Of a stretch of 64,000 nucleotides of DNA, positions 44,286 through 56,904 are shown one piece after another. Origin of the DNA: Nemertoderma westbladi (lineage: Eukaryota > Xenacoelomorpha > Nemertodermatida > Nemertodermatidae); NCBI GenBank assembly GCA_032718475.1, contig JAUCBJ010006842.1, forward strand, positions 1-64,000. Reading direction: 5' to 3'. Position 1 is the first letter of the stretch, and each line of letters opens with the position of its first letter. The notes under the pieces are model-generated. The model saw only the letters and a program-made list of their open reading frames with translations. It ran no database searches and was not told the DNA's origin. The position numbers and the translations under genes are program-made.

Positions 44286-45089
44286 GATGGCCTACGCCAT
44301 CCAAGCTTGAGAAGAATTCAGTCTCACCATCTGGCACCTCTAAATAAATGAGCTAGTGTGGTACAATATAATAATCAAATGCCAGCAAGGATTACTTCTG
44401 ACATACGATTAGCAGCATTTTACCTTAATGAATGAAGTCTAATGCTCTCTTGAAATACAACAATGTTTCAACTGCAGGAAGGCTATTGTTAATTGATGTA
44501 ATTCTTTCAACCAATCTCCTAAACGCTGGTATCTGAGCTATTGTTGATATATTTTGTCGAACTAAATTTTCACTCTTATGCAGCAGTTTCTCTGTGATGC
44601 CTAATTCTATAATAAACCATATTGTTGTATGTATATTTTGGCAGCTACTGTAAGGAAAATGATCCCAGGATAGTTTGTTGACACCGAGGTCTCCTTTATT
44701 AGTGAGAGGCTTTTTGCTGACTTTTAGTCCATATTGATTGTGTTTATCTTTTCAACTGTCAATGCTTCTCGGGAGTTCGGAATGTGTATCTTTAATTCAA
44801 TATATGAAATATCATTAATCATTGAATCATAATTTTATTACCTTATCAAATAAATTACAAATGCTTTTTATTATACCATTCTAGTAGAATACAGAACAGA
44901 ATAGCTAATAATAATAATGCATACACTCATTTGATATGTTGCAGGATATTGCCTACTCCTACAGTGATGAGTTATATTAGCCATGGTAGAAAGGAGCTCG
45001 TAAAACCACCCTTGCAATGCAATAGTTTGTCATAGGTGACAGAACATGTAGTACATTCCCTACAGTATGTACATTATCTATGTGTGTGT
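44286..45089. other. no gene seen
   Basis: AT-rich, no repeat or domain. Confidence 0.4.
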
Positions 45090-45795
45090 TTCTGAAAGTC
45101 CTCAGCAAGTCTCTGATCGGATGAGCATAAGCTCAAAGGATGGTAAGCTTGAGCAATTGAGCATGTGGACGACTTCTGTTACCTGGGATCATGGATCCGG
45201 AAGTCAGGTGAGGACCTTCGAATATGTAAGGTAAAGGAATGGGCAGCCTTGAATAGGCTTTCCAGGATTTGGAAGTCACCGAGAATTAATCGGAAACTTA
45301 AGGTCCGATTATTTAGAGCAGCAGTAGTTCCAGTACTCCTCTATGGGAGTCCATGCTGGGCTCTAACTGCTGAGGACACCAAATCTCTGGATGGCACTTT
45401 CACAAGAATGCTACGCCGGGTTCATTTTGTCAAGTACAATGCACACATCTCCAACCAGACACTATATAACATTGGAGGTGTCTCATTGGTTCCCCCAAGC
45501 TTGACAATAGAACAAAATCGCCTCCACTTTGCATGACATTGCTTTCACCATGAGGACCACCCAGTGCATAATCTTGTACTTTGGCAGCCTCATGGAGTGA
45601 ATACGCATGGTGGACAGCCCATGACTTTCTTGAGATGCATCTTAAAGGACACTGGCCTTGAAGCTGCGGATGATCTAGCAAATGTCATGGGTGATAGGTA
45701 GTTATGGCGCCACAATTTTGTCGACAAGCCGACACAGCATTCTTAAAAATGCAGCTGCAATGCAGCATGCCAATCCTAGTAGTAGTAGTAGTATT
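45090..45795 (+). mobile_element. RTE-like LINE copy, 5'-truncated, plus strand
   Basis: Starts within the RT (GAAAGTCCTCAGCAAGTCTC) and runs to the 3' end, with the C-terminal frame 45165-45536 (FCYLGSWIRKSGED, LLYGSPCWALTAED, SNQTLYNIGGVSL) and a stop replacing Gly before HCF. The tail AATCCTAGTAGTAGTAGTAG shows the true 3' end and microsatellite tail. Confidence 0.9.
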
Positions 45796-46068
45796 ATTAT
45801 TATTATTATTAAAATTGTTTTAATCCAAAAATATTACGTACTGTTTGTATATATATATTATAAGTGATAGAAAATGAGCAAATTAAATTAGTTGCTGTAT
45901 AAATAAATGTAAAAATGACATAAATTTTATTATAAAAAAGTTAGGCTGTATTTATGGTGGCATTTGGATCCATGTTATTAGTTTATACCTATTGGTTTTG
46001 AATAGCTACTGGTAGGTAAAGCAGTAGGCCTATCTGACTGGCAGGCAATTAATTATAAATGCCACCTA

Positions 46069-46136
46069 TTGTTTACGCGGTAACTAATGACGCCGTAACT
46101 TTACAGCTCGCCGTCATTGGTTACCACATAAACAAG
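46069..46136. repeat. 68-bp hairpin
   Basis: TTGTTTACGCGGTAACTAAT and ATTGGTTACCACATAAACAA are inverted copies (three mismatches) separated by a short loop; the arms continue through GACG/CGTC. Possible small MITE. Confidence 0.6.
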
Positions 46137-46400
46137 GGACATTACAACACCAATACAAAATAAATAATGTTTAGTAGTAGTCCGAGACCCTTAATGTTTT
46201 CAAAAATCGATTGATGCAAACTAAATAAGAGAAAATGAGCTCAATATAGAGAAGATAACTTGTCCATAATAAAACAAAGATATTTATATACAAACATATA
46301 TGATTCCACTTTTATCAATAGTTATTGTAAATTTATATAAATGTAATAATGAAAAATATAACACAAAAAACACAGAATAGCATAATTCAGAATAATAACA
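46137..46400. other. no gene seen
   Basis: AT-rich. Confidence 0.4.
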
Positions 46401-48330
46401 AAAAGTTAACACATACAATAATAGATATCATAAGATAAATCTATGGAAATCAAGTTTCTTTTACTACATTTTTGAAATCTAACTTGATTTGATGTTACCT
46501 CATGAAGTAGGAATTGGTACTGCTCTAAATCTTTTATCAGTAGACGTTTGTATGTCTGGATAAGGTCAACTGCTCTTTCAGCATAGCCATTCACAACTTT
46601 GATTATACGAACCTTCTCCCAGGCCACTTATTATAGCTTTGTTGTTTCTTCCATCTGCTAGGTTTGTTGATAGAAAATCTATTGGTAATCAAAGATTACC
46701 GAAGAACAACTTGGTACGGGGAGTAACAAAGGTCTCTATACTTTGGTTGCCAATGAACTGCACATCCAGCTTTGGGTGTTTCTTTACTGTCTCATGATCT
46801 TTGCTATCCATACCCTCTAATGCTTCCACCATCAGTATTTTGGGAGGGGTTGGGATTTCTTCATCATATAATGCAAGACGAACTAACACCTCAGAGAGAT
46901 ACCACATGCGATTATTTAGATTTTCAGTTGTTATCTTTGAAATCTCCTTATTTCTCCTGTTATAAGCAACTGCAGTAAACCAGAGGTCATTGCAGGGTGC
47001 CTAAATAATGGCTCCTGGTGATTTCATCCATGCAGGAATTTAAAGCGAACAATAAAAATGCATAGATCTCTAAGTCCTCACTCCTCCTTCACTGTAAGAT
47101 TGAATTGGTGACGAAACAACATGATCATAAGGCTATAAATGGCCTTCAATATCCTCCTCACATGGTGCATGGCACCTAGTACCTGGAAGTTGATGCCATA
47201 TTTTGGAACTCTTCCAAGAAAAAAAAATGAGAGTTAACACCTCCTTGTAATCATAAATTGGATGATGAATGTAAAGCTGTTCATTAGCAAATGAACATTG
47301 AGGTCATTAATCTGTTGTGATGTTATTGATGTTTGGATTGTTTCATCAATTATATATGGTTGGAAATCACGTTGATTAATAAAACTTCACTGGGATTTGA
47401 AGTGCTTATAAATTGCAACATCAGGGTCCATGCCGCCTCCCATTACAGTCATTAAAATGCAGCTGCAAGAATGAGTTCCATTATGTGGTGTCCATAAACA
47501 GGGAACATTAGGTATTGACCCAACTTTTGCTCAATAAAGATTAATGATCCATTGTGATGCCCAGTGTTACAGGAAGTGGTATCAAAGCAAACGACAACCA
47601 CGTTTTCTGAAACACCCTACTCTTCCAATGCTGCAACAGCAGCTGTTGCTTGTGATTCACCAGTTCCCACTGCTCACTTAGGAACACCAAGAAGTTGGCT
47701 GACTCCATCCCCAGAAATTAAGACAGGCAAGCGATCAACATGATCAATTCTAGTGAGATCTAAGAGTAATTTTCCATCCCTGAAATCAAGTCATATATTG
47801 TTCGACAAAGCTAGTTCTGGCTTTTTGATGATGGGGGTTGATGGACATGCGATTTATATTTCAACCTTCAGGATTGGCTGCCTCAGTAAGAACAAATGTA
47901 GCATGGTGATCCGACATACTGGTTTGATCCAAAGCTGCAGCAACTATTATAATTTATACATACATATATTTATGATCCTTAAACAGCATGAACACATATA
48001 CCGTTGGTGGTTGCGGGACACTTAGGCACTATGTACTCTTGTAGTTCCATATCACCGATATTGTTGTACAGTAACAGTCGTTTTAGCTCTGCAGAAAATT
48101 TATTCACTGGGTCAAAAAGATACTTCTTGTAAGTTGAATTATCCTATAGCGCTCGACTGACTTCCCACATCCTTATATCTTCATCTAGTATGATTACATT
48201 GACTATCTTGTCGCCCAGGACTACTGCTAAAGTTGAGTCCTATCTCAACTTCTTCAGTTCCCCACACTGATGGGCTGTCAAATTTGGTTTCAGTTTCGGT
48301 TCTGCTTCATGGTAATTCCATGATGAAGCA
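46400..48330 (-). pseudogene. decayed hAT-like transposase of an uncharacterised invertebrate family
   Basis: On the minus strand: 48090-48060 MELQEYIVPKCPATT; 47710-47640 GVSQLLGVPK with GTGESQATAAVAALEE; about 47610-47570 VVVVCFDTTSCNTGHHNGSL; then YGHHIMELILAAAF (47460-47500), MDPDVAIYKHFKSQ, FQPYIIDE; 46907-46689 MWYLSEVLVRLALYDEEIPT. The order CFDTT-x-x-NTG, HHI-x-EL and WYLSE-LVRLALYDEE is a recurring pattern in a repetitive invertebrate protein family; the D-x-T...N and (C/R)HH-x-LEL blocks recall hAT transposases. Stops and frameshifts occur throughout. The family role is inferred, not known to me as tested. Confidence 0.5.
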
Positions 48331-49440
48331 TCCTATATCCTCGTTCTGAAATGATCCTGCTACATACCTAATCTATACGGCACTGCGTAGGGTTTAATGT
48401 TTAAACGCAGTTGTTCTGTATGTGGTTGAGTCCCCCCTCTAGGAATGGCATTGATCTCGCCTATGGAACTCATCGTCGATCTTCTCCATTCATCCGTCTG
48501 ATCTATGGAACCCTCCAGGGGGTCGAGTTCCCTCAATCCCCACCCTCACCACTCGGATCCGAACCCTGCACTAGGGATCCACACACATTAGATTTCAATC
48601 CGTAAACCAATCCACTCCTCACCTAAACAGACACTAGGTCTACTCGGGGTCAATTTGGATTTAATTGGCATCAAGGTTGCCTGCCCACTCCCCAGATCAC
48701 TCTTACGCCTGGGTTCTACATCTGAAAAACCGCTGATTGTCTCATCCGCTGGGTATTCTCCAGAGTGGCATGAGTGTCATGGAAAGAGATTGTATAGCTG
48801 TCCGGTGGAGCACCAGCCCAAACACCAGCATCCTTGCACCTTCATGGTTGTTCGAATGGTATTGTATCCTCGTTCCTCTGAACCATCCCCTTACATTGGT
48901 TCTAGGATCCGAACCCAGTCTTGAGATGGTAGTATGTATGTCCATCAAGCCACTTTCCCATCCGGCCATGGGAGTTGGGATGAACCCAAACATCAGGGTA
49001 TCAGGAGTACTTCCTTCTGCGCATTGCTCACTTCCCTCGACGAGAGATTTAGAACCCTCTCTCCTGCTGGTTTCCACCCTTTAGCCGGGCCACCAGCCCA
49101 TGCCCCTCGTTAAAGTGAACCAGAAGGTACACTCGCACACTCGTACTCTGTACTTGTACCCAACCGGTCCAGTAAAAAAGCCCATACCAGCAGGCCACCC
49201 ACCCTTCCTGGTCATAAGTCATCGACTTCAAACCCCTGAGTTTCTTTGCATGGATTCGAGATCTCTCCCAGTTTCCATACTCCGCTATGTGGTCTATACA
49301 GCTCAATACATTCCGGAAAATTACAATTGTATCAACAATTATACATCTTATTATTTAGATAGGTACAAGTAGGTACTGGTATTATTTACACAGGTAGAAC
49401 ACTAGACCTAAAATGAAGAAAGTTAACCAAATAAGTTAAC
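48331..49440. other. no gene established; GC-richer repeat-like island
   Basis: 48420-49310 is GC-richer, with open frames on both strands but no domain. CTCGGATCCGAACCC and TAGGATCCGAACCC recur. It could be the 5' region of an unidentified retroelement. Confidence 0.35.
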
Positions 49441-49451
49441 CATCTAAATCT

Positions 49452-49484
49452 ATATATATATTGTCCACTCCACGGACAATATAT
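49452..49484. repeat. short hairpin
   Basis: ATATTGTCC-ACTCCAC-GGACAATAT, a near-perfect stem directly before the GC-rich RT fragment. Confidence 0.5.
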
Positions 49485-49560
49485 TGCGGGCGAAGGAGAG
49501 TTCGAAGAAGCACCACCACTGCCAAATCTCTGAGCAGCTTTGACTCACCTTCACTCTGCT

Positions 49561-49801
49561 CGTGGTCACTGCTGACGGAGTCTGGGGCAAGGAAGCCTCC
49601 CACTTCCTGCACCACCTTGCGACACACCTCTCCTGTAAGGAGGGGTGGAAGGAGAAGCCTAGTGGTTCGGTATTGGGGTGGGTGAGGGCGCGGTATTCTA
49701 TCGCCTTGGTCCGGGCAGCGGGTCTTTGTTTGAGGGGTGGGCGGAAGTTGTGGCGGCCAATAGGGCTTGACGATGGCGCAGGGATGTGGGCGGTGCGTTA
49801 G
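49561..49801 (+). pseudogene. C-terminal fragment of an RT element related to the one at 53196-56757
   Basis: The frame reads VVTADGVWGKEASHFLHHLA and, further on, VRARYSIALVRAAGLCLRGG. The pattern (PLV or VV, G-x-x-G-x-EA, then RxRxSxALxRAxxLCxRG) parallels TPLIFSAFGGIAPAAKQFV and INFALLRSSLMCLRGFR at the C-terminus of the minus-strand RT element, with low identity, so it is a different family member. Nothing of the RT core is left. GC content is distinctly higher than its surroundings. Confidence 0.45.
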
Positions 49802-49924
49802 AAGAGGTAGAATTCAGCGAGGCTCGTGAGGATCGCGCTGCTCTGGAGAAGGATTACGAGGAGGGTGGAGTTGATAGTGGTGGAGGCGAAGATGAGGAGG
49901 GAGAGGAGGAATATTAGATGTACA

Positions 49925-51060
49925 CTTTACAAACTCTATTCATTCAGCCATCACTACTAGAAATATGCAACTCTTGGGTGTTTATATTAATTTTAATTCC
50001 TTTTATAAATCTATATCACTATTGCAGTACCGGTATTGCACCATAAATAAAGAAACGAAATATAAAATACAGTATATAATTGGTAAGCCAAAACACCTTA
50101 TTAGTAAATATATTAGTTATTATAGTTATTTATATACCATATATTAGTAAATATACAAGCCCCAAAGTTCAGTACACCAATGCTGAGGTTTGATTTGATG
50201 GATACATCATCAGCACCTCGGGAATATGGGTTAGAGACATCGCCACTGTGATGAGCCATTGCGCCCATTGCGCCAAAATTAAATGAAATGAGCACCAAAC
50301 TCTGTGCTCATTGCTCACATATTGGGATTGAGAGTTTATGGTTCCACCCTTTAAGATTTGCAAATAAATTAAGACCTGGAAATAGAAGTTGGATTTCGGG
50401 ATTAATCAAACTGCAAAAACATACTCAAGAGTAGACACGTCACATAAAATTACGAGGTCATATGTTATTTAATCTATAAGGATATTTATATCAGAATTCA
50501 GTAGTAGATACATTTGAACTATTTACACGTGAATGTTTGATTTCCAATTCCCACAGATTAATTTATATTAGATACTCCGACCATAGTAAAACATAGTTCA
50601 AATAGTATCTAAACTGCACTGAAGTAATAGCAAAATCATAATATTACCGAATTTGTTTGTAAGTGTTCAATCATTAAAAAATAATTACATCAAGCTGTAA
50701 AAAGATAAAAATTTTCCAGCGCTCCATTTAGCTGTCAAAGTATTACTAACCTTCCCCAACAAGGAATATTGTACTACATTGCCTACAATTTAGTTTAGAT
50801 TTTCTATTTATTCTGAGAGAAGTTCACTAATTGTGGAAGGACTGCTACAGGAATTGAAACAGCGCTGTCCTCGTTTGAAGCGCTTTAAAGGTTCAACCTC
50901 TTCCCTTTAACACTTCTCTGCTAAATTATTCCACTTATATCGATCAGGAACTCTTAAGTTGCATCTCCTAACTAATTTATATATTTAGAAAAGTAATTAC
51001 TTTTATGAAGAAAATATATAAGTCAGTCCTAGGTAGATTGAAAAACTTCATATGAGAACG
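49925..51060. other. no gene seen
   Basis: AT-rich. Confidence 0.4.
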
Positions 51061-51064
51061 AGAT

Positions 51065-52640
51065 TAGTAGGCCAATATTTGGCAATGAGATCACGTATTG
51101 TCCCAAGCCGATTCCAAGGAATTTATTCAAAGAACACTGCAATAGCACACAATAGCTCAGGGTCGGATTATCATCATAAAAATATGATACTTATTATTCT
51201 CATTATCGTGAAATCGACAAGATCTAATTAGTACCCGATCAATGAGAACATTTTTAGCTGCAGTAAAGGAATAATGATGATGTGTCAAAATCTAATGTCT
51301 AACATAGAAGAAATCATTGCGATGGAATCAGTCTACTTAGGTCAATAAAACCCAACAGTTGCATTAATGTCTAATGCCAATATCCTGTAGACACAGGGTG
51401 CAGTGGGAGAGGAAGGGTGCAGTGGCATTGAATATTTTTTATATTTCATTTTTCACATTTCCTTATTGCATTTCCTTATTTTCCTAATTGGCTTATAAAA
51501 GGCTTCAGAGTATTTAATACTTAAAAACATTATTCAGTTTACTATACAATATTATTTAATCATGAAATGAAACTTTATTTGTTGATGTCAGCATTTCTAT
51601 GATACACTTTTATTTTCTTACATTCTGATGAGCAAATACATGTTGTCAAATGATTTATACTGCAATTGTGCATTTTCTTGAAACTCTCAAATATGTATGC
51701 AAAATAAGAAATCGCGAATAATAAACCACATTGAACAAATATACTGTACAAAACAACGGATATTACAACGCCATTGGTATCAAATTTTCTACTAGCAAAT
51801 GTTGGGCTGTAATCTCCAAATCCAATCGTTGTAAACATAACAACTATAAAATAGTGAGATTGTAGAAACTCCCATCCCTCACAGTAGCAGGTAACAACGC
51901 TTGGAACTATTATGAAAATCATGTAAGATACAATTATTTGAATTATGTGATAAACAATGGTAGAAATTCTCTCTCCACGAAGTGGAATATAGTTTACAAT
52001 AATCTGTAATTTTTATTGAACCCTATGGTGGAACACCTTAAATGATGTCAATAAATATATGAATAATGGTATACCAAACATTGCATATGGAATAACCAAC
52101 TGTTGTCCAACATAGGTCTTTGGTGTTATGTTGCCAAAACCTACAGTTGATAAAATAGTCAATGTCAATGAGAGACTCTCTAGAAACGTTTGATGTGTAT
52201 TTCTTATTATAACTTGTTGAGCATCAAGGTAGGAAATGAGATCTTCAAGTTCTCGGTTAATATTTACTCTTTCACATTCTGCAATGCAAATTTAAAACTT
52301 GCGATAGGTATTACATATGAATCATAATTCTTAATCGTTGCATTACTATTATTTTCTGTTAATACATAATTATATTTTAAATTATTTCAAGAAAACAAAT
52401 CTATTATTATATATTATAAAAGGAATTTTATTAATTCTGTCAGAAGCTGAGGAAAATGTAATAATATAAACTGGTTGCTTATATTATTACATGATTTCAC
52501 TTTTTTGGTTTCGATAATGTTCTCTAGTTATATTCTAACCATTCATTGGCTGCAACCATACTGTTGGATGTATTCCCATCCCACGCCAATGATTGTATTC
52601 ACATCCACCAACGGATATAGATGGATGTAATTCACATAAT
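51065..52640. repeat. duplicated K2P segment, copy B
   Basis: Matches 39520-39910 and 41514-42990, same orientation. It lacks the 1.1-kb insertion of copy A, and about 430 bp corresponding to 42230-42660 (channel N-terminus and 60-bp duplication) are deleted near 52280. Confidence 0.8.
51575..52290 (-). pseudogene. K2P channel pseudogene, copy B
   Basis: Nearly the same coding sequence as copy A from the end of the cap through pore 1, M2, M3, pore 2 (TIGFGDYSP retained) and M4. M1 and most of the cap are deleted. A TAA replaces the His of the HQK stretch after M2 (52014-52020). The last 115 codons (51575-51922) remain open, ending ADINK-stop, which shows how the ancestral C-terminus ended. 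Without M1 it cannot form a normal channel subunit. Confidence 0.85.
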
Positions 52641-52699
52641 ATTCTAGCAGTGATGTAATAGGAACATTGTTGAATATTGCTATTTTATTATTGCTAGCA

Positions 52700-52985
52700 A
52701 TTATTAAAGATATGTAACCCCAATTTAACTGTCACCCCAAATATATTTATTCAGCACCAAATAATATAAAGTCACCCCAAATAAAATTATCCAGAAACCA
52801 AAATCATTTTTCCAACACCAAAAACAATTATTTAACAACAAAAACAATTATTCATGACCAAAATAAATATAAGCTCACCAAAATTCCCAATTTTTAAAGC
52901 CAAAATAAATTACAACCCCCCCCCCCCCAAAAAAAAAAAATAATACTTATTTCCCTAATATATTTTTTTTTACTCAAAAGCCTCA
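52700..52985. repeat. degenerate CACCAAAATAAATTAT array
   Basis: Recurrent CACC(C/A)AAA(T)A and AATTAT words spaced about 18-30 bp, ending with C- and A-runs (52915-52941). A similar array lies beyond the other end of the RT element at 56920-57015. Confidence 0.55.
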
Positions 52986-53195
52986 GTATATTATGAAATA
53001 AACAAACAATAATTCAAATATAAAAACGCACATAAACAAGTACAAATATAACCCACCACCAGCTGATTCAAACTGTTACCTAGCAATAATACAAATTGGT
53101 TCAGTCAGTCAGTACACATCACCAGTCTGCCACTCTGCCACTGCCGGTACCCAACAAACCCGCCAGACCTCTAGCATCTAACATCAGAACATCTA

Positions 53196-56100
53196 AACCG
53201 TCCCAGGGTCCGAGTCCGCGTTCGCCCACACAATGGACGTGTCCACCACTGCTGCCCACACTGGTCTTCTAGCGGCCGACCGGAACCCACGGAGGCACAT
53301 CAGGGACGACCGGAGTAAGGCGAAGTTGATGCGTCGCTACACCCACGCTACCGACTCCAGGTAGGGAACCTGTCGTTTCTCCAACAACTTCAACGCCAGC
53401 CGCTTAACAAACTGCTTCGCAGCCGGCGCAATGCCCCCGAATGCGGAAAATATGAGGGGGGTGAAAGTTGAGTGCTCAACCTCACGGATCCGCTCCCCGT
53501 ATCTCCGGATCTTCGACTTCACCATCGACTCACCCTCCATGGAGATGAATGGCTCGCAGATCCTCCGGGAGTTCTCATATTGGGGTCGTAGATCCTCGGG
53601 AACCGGGATTCCCAACCCCCCATCCTGAACCGGTAGTGACAGCAACTCGCATTCCATCGCCGATACCGCCGGCTGGTCAATGATCCACAGCATCCTCCAA
53701 CTTCCCAAAGGAGTCTGTGGCCCCCGGGATGACGCGCGCCAATAACCGCCACCGACAGGAAAGACCGAAGGAGAGGCCAGCGTACGCGCAGTGCGGGTCG
53801 ACTGCAGCGATGGTGGCGAGGCGATCCACGTCAGCGGCGAACTTCTCCACCTTCCACTCAATGTACTCACGCCGGAACTCCTCGGTCCCGATTACGCCGC
53901 CGAGGAGTTTTTTCCCCACCATGTCGATGGCAACGCCGGTGTCCGCGAACATCTCCTTCGCCTCCTCCAACTTCTCCGGATTGACGGTGAGGCAGCACTT
54001 AATTGGGTAGTACCCGTAGAGAGGCCCCCTCACCGACACCACGTCCCAGAACTTCCAGAGTTCCTTGAAATTCCCCACGGCGTTCCCGTCGTCCACGTAC
54101 CACTTCTGAACGACAGTACAGGCGCGCATAAGCTCAGCGAGTAATGGGACGAGACCGACGCCAAACATCGGCATTGCCGCCGGGTCGCCCTGCGTCGAGC
54201 CCTCCTCTGAGAACATCGTCTCGCCCCCCCACAAACAAACACGACGGCTGGTCGTAGCAATTCACTTCTATGGTGTGGAGCGCGGGGCAGACCAGCCAGA
54301 TGTTGTGCAGCGCCGCCTCGCTGTTCAGCGCGTTGAACTCGCTCGTGGCGTCGATCTGGAGGACGGCGTCGCAATCGTCCGTGGCGAACTCGTCGTTCAG
54401 CGAGTGGATGGAGGACTCGATGCCGGCCTACTGGCCGAGGCACATCTGGACAGAGCCGCCCACCTCCTGTAGATCCCCGTGGATACAGGTCATCGCCACC
54501 TTGCCGACCACCCGGCGGAGAACCTCACCTATCCCGATGGGACGGACTCCAGGGTTCTTATCGAGCACGAGCAGTTGGGAAGACAGAAACGGTGTAAGAG
54601 TTCCTGGAGGAAGAACAGTCTGTGATATGAGTTTCCCCAGATCGGCGATTCGGTCACAAAGCTCCGTTGATTGGTTCCAGAACCTCGTCAGGAGATGTTT
54701 CCATCCCTGGACATCCAACCCCGAAGGTTCCGCAGCGTTTCCACGCATCCTGAGAAGACTGGACAATTCAGGCACTCAAATATCACGCTGTGGTACTCCG
54801 GGGCTCCATCGAAATCAGTGAGGAGAATCGACTCATCGGCGGGTTTCGCGGCCGGGTGTTTCTCCCGCAGAACATCGCGTACAATCTTCGTCGTTCTGTC
54901 TTTGTCCACGAAAGTATCGTCCAAATTCAGCGGTTTCCCCCGGTTCAGGTCGCTGAGACCCCTTGTCGCCGCAGACACGTTTCCCACCAACATGTGACGC
55001 ACAAACGCTTTCTGCATGGCAATGTTCTGAGACTCGGCTCGGAAACGTTTCTTGGGGAGGTGCGCCTGAATCGCTCTGGCTTCCACGAGGAGTTCACCAA
55101 ATTCGCCGCGTTTCCAACTTTCCAGCCGGCGTTTTAGAACCCACCGGTGTGTCGCCGTTGTTGATGCGCGGCTTGGTTTCTGGAGCAACAAAGCCGGAGC
55201 CGCCATCAACGCCTGCAGAGGGTTCCCCGTCATCACTAGTGACAGAAGATTGGACATTCCTGCCACAAATTCGCACCCAACCATACCCTGTGGAACCAAA
55301 AATAGATTGGGTCGCCAGTGAACAATGATGTCGTAGATGCCATTGATCGAGGTCTCCAACTGAATTAAGGGTAGCCTTACATTGCCCCAGGAAACTATTA
55401 TGTTGGAGTTGGCGTTCGTTGGTGGGATTGGGGCAGCTATTGGTGTTGTGGCACTCGGCGGCGGTGTGGTTCCGCGTGGTTGTGTTGCTGTAGCGATCGA
55501 TGGCGCACCAGACACCGTTGGGGCGAGGGGGGAAACCCTGGACACCGTAGGGGCAAGGGGGGAGACACCAGACACCCTTGGCGCTCGGGGGGCAGCACCA
55601 GACACCGTTTGGGTGAGGGGGGCAACACCAGACACCGTTGGGGTGATGGTGGCAACACCGGACAACGTAGGGGCGAGGGGGGTAGCACCGGACACCATAG
55701 GGGCGAGGGGGGGCAACGCCAGACACCGTAGGGGTGAGGGGGGAGACATCAGGCACCATGGGGGCCCGGGGGGCAGCACCAGGCACCGTTTGGGCGAGGG
55801 GAACCCCAGACACAGTTGGGCGAGGGGGGCAACACCGGGCACCGTGGGGGCGAGGGGGGCACCACCGGACACCATAGGGACGAGGGGGGCAACACCAGAC
55901 ACCGTAGGGGTGGGTGAGGCAACATCGGACACCGTAGGGGCGACCCCGGACACCGTAGGGGTAAGATCGAGGGGGGCAACCCCGGACACTGTTGTGGTGA
56001 GTGGGGCAACACCGGACACCATTGTGGTGAGGAGGGCAACACTGAACACCGTAGGGGTGAGGGGGGCAACATCGGACACCGTAGGGTTGAGGGGGGCGAC

Positions 56101-56757
56101 ACCGGACACTGTTGTGGTGAGTGGGGCAACACCGGACACCGTATTGGTGAGGGGGGCAACATCGGACACCGTAGGGTTGAGGGGGGCGACACAGGCGGAC
56201 GCCCCACTAACTGTGGCACTCGTGGCGGAGGCCCCGCTAACTGTGGCACTCGTGGCGGACGCCCCACTAACTGTGACGCTCGTGGCAGATGCCCCGCTAA
56301 CTGTGGCGCTCGTGGTGGACGCCCCGCTAACTGTGGCACTCATGGTGGACGCCCTGCTAACTGTGGCGCTCATGGTGGACGCCCTGCGACCTGGGAAACC
56401 TTCAAAGTAGAAGCCCCCAAAATATAATTGATTCCCGGTTGAACCTGAAGGTGTGGGGGGAACTGGAGTTACGTCGAGGTCCAAAATAGTTTCATCAACA
56501 TTCGATGTGGGCGTGAGGCTCTGATCGACAGGCTGAGTACTGGAGAAACAACGTGAGTCCGTGACGTCATCCCGAGTGGGTAATGGTTGCGAGGACACCG
56601 ACCTAGGAGCCACCCATAACGGAATTCTGCAGTTGTCGGACTTCCCCGGTCCACAGTTTGTGCACGGCCGTCCCGCCTTGATGCAGGCACACTTCGCACA
56701 GCGCCCCGATAGGGCATTGCAACCGCAGCAACGCTTATTCGTTGACATGGACGGCAA
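53196..56757 (-). pseudogene. retrotransposon with Cys-rich N-terminus, repeat linker and reverse transcriptase
   Basis: The first frame (56757-54688) has a zinc-type cysteine cluster at residues 10-43 (CCGC, CAKCAC, CTNC, C), then a long Ser/Thr/Val/Ala/Pro repeat linker (about 125-430), then a domain ending with KIVRDVLREKHP. The RT follows in other frames: SGLDVQGW and DKNPGVRPIGIGEVLRRVVG (54428-54775), motif A with LQIDATSEFNALN (about 54350), motif B STQGDPAAMPMFG, and the YVDD box (54099-54088). The C-terminal domain runs 53677-53337 and on to about 53196 (ALLRSSLMCLRG). Breaks: a frameshift near 54770, an in-frame TAG (54429-54427), a G-run shift (54224-54230), one near 53680 and a stop near 53337. 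This family of Cys-cluster plus RT genes is widespread in cnidarians and other invertebrates; I do not assign a clade. Confidence 0.8.
55480..56400. repeat. coding minisatellite of the RT element
   Basis: Repeats of 24-48 bp encode variants of TVSGVAPL, TVSDVAPL and, nearer the N-terminus, TVSGASATSA. A 342-residue plus frame (55382-56410) and several others are open only because of the repeat. Confidence 0.9.
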
Positions 56758-56904
56758 TCAGTGACAGTATTAGCAGTTAACAACGGTTGGGCATATGGCG
56801 CCAAGCAGTCTGTCAGTCAGTACAAGTGGGTTAGCAGTTAGCAGTTGCTACTCATGGTACTACTGGGACTCAATATTAATAATTAATATAAATAAAATAG
56901 TATT

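Noticed and set aside
48655-49306. Overlapping plus and minus frames of 85-115 residues
   Set aside because: No domain, both strands open because of GC-richer composition; no splice or start context.
53431-55137. Plus-strand frames over the RT region
   Set aside because: Shadows of the minus-strand RT, which carries the QGD and YVDD motifs.
55382-56410. 342-residue plus-strand Gly/Thr-rich frame
   Set aside because: Antisense of the RT element's repeat linker; no domain.
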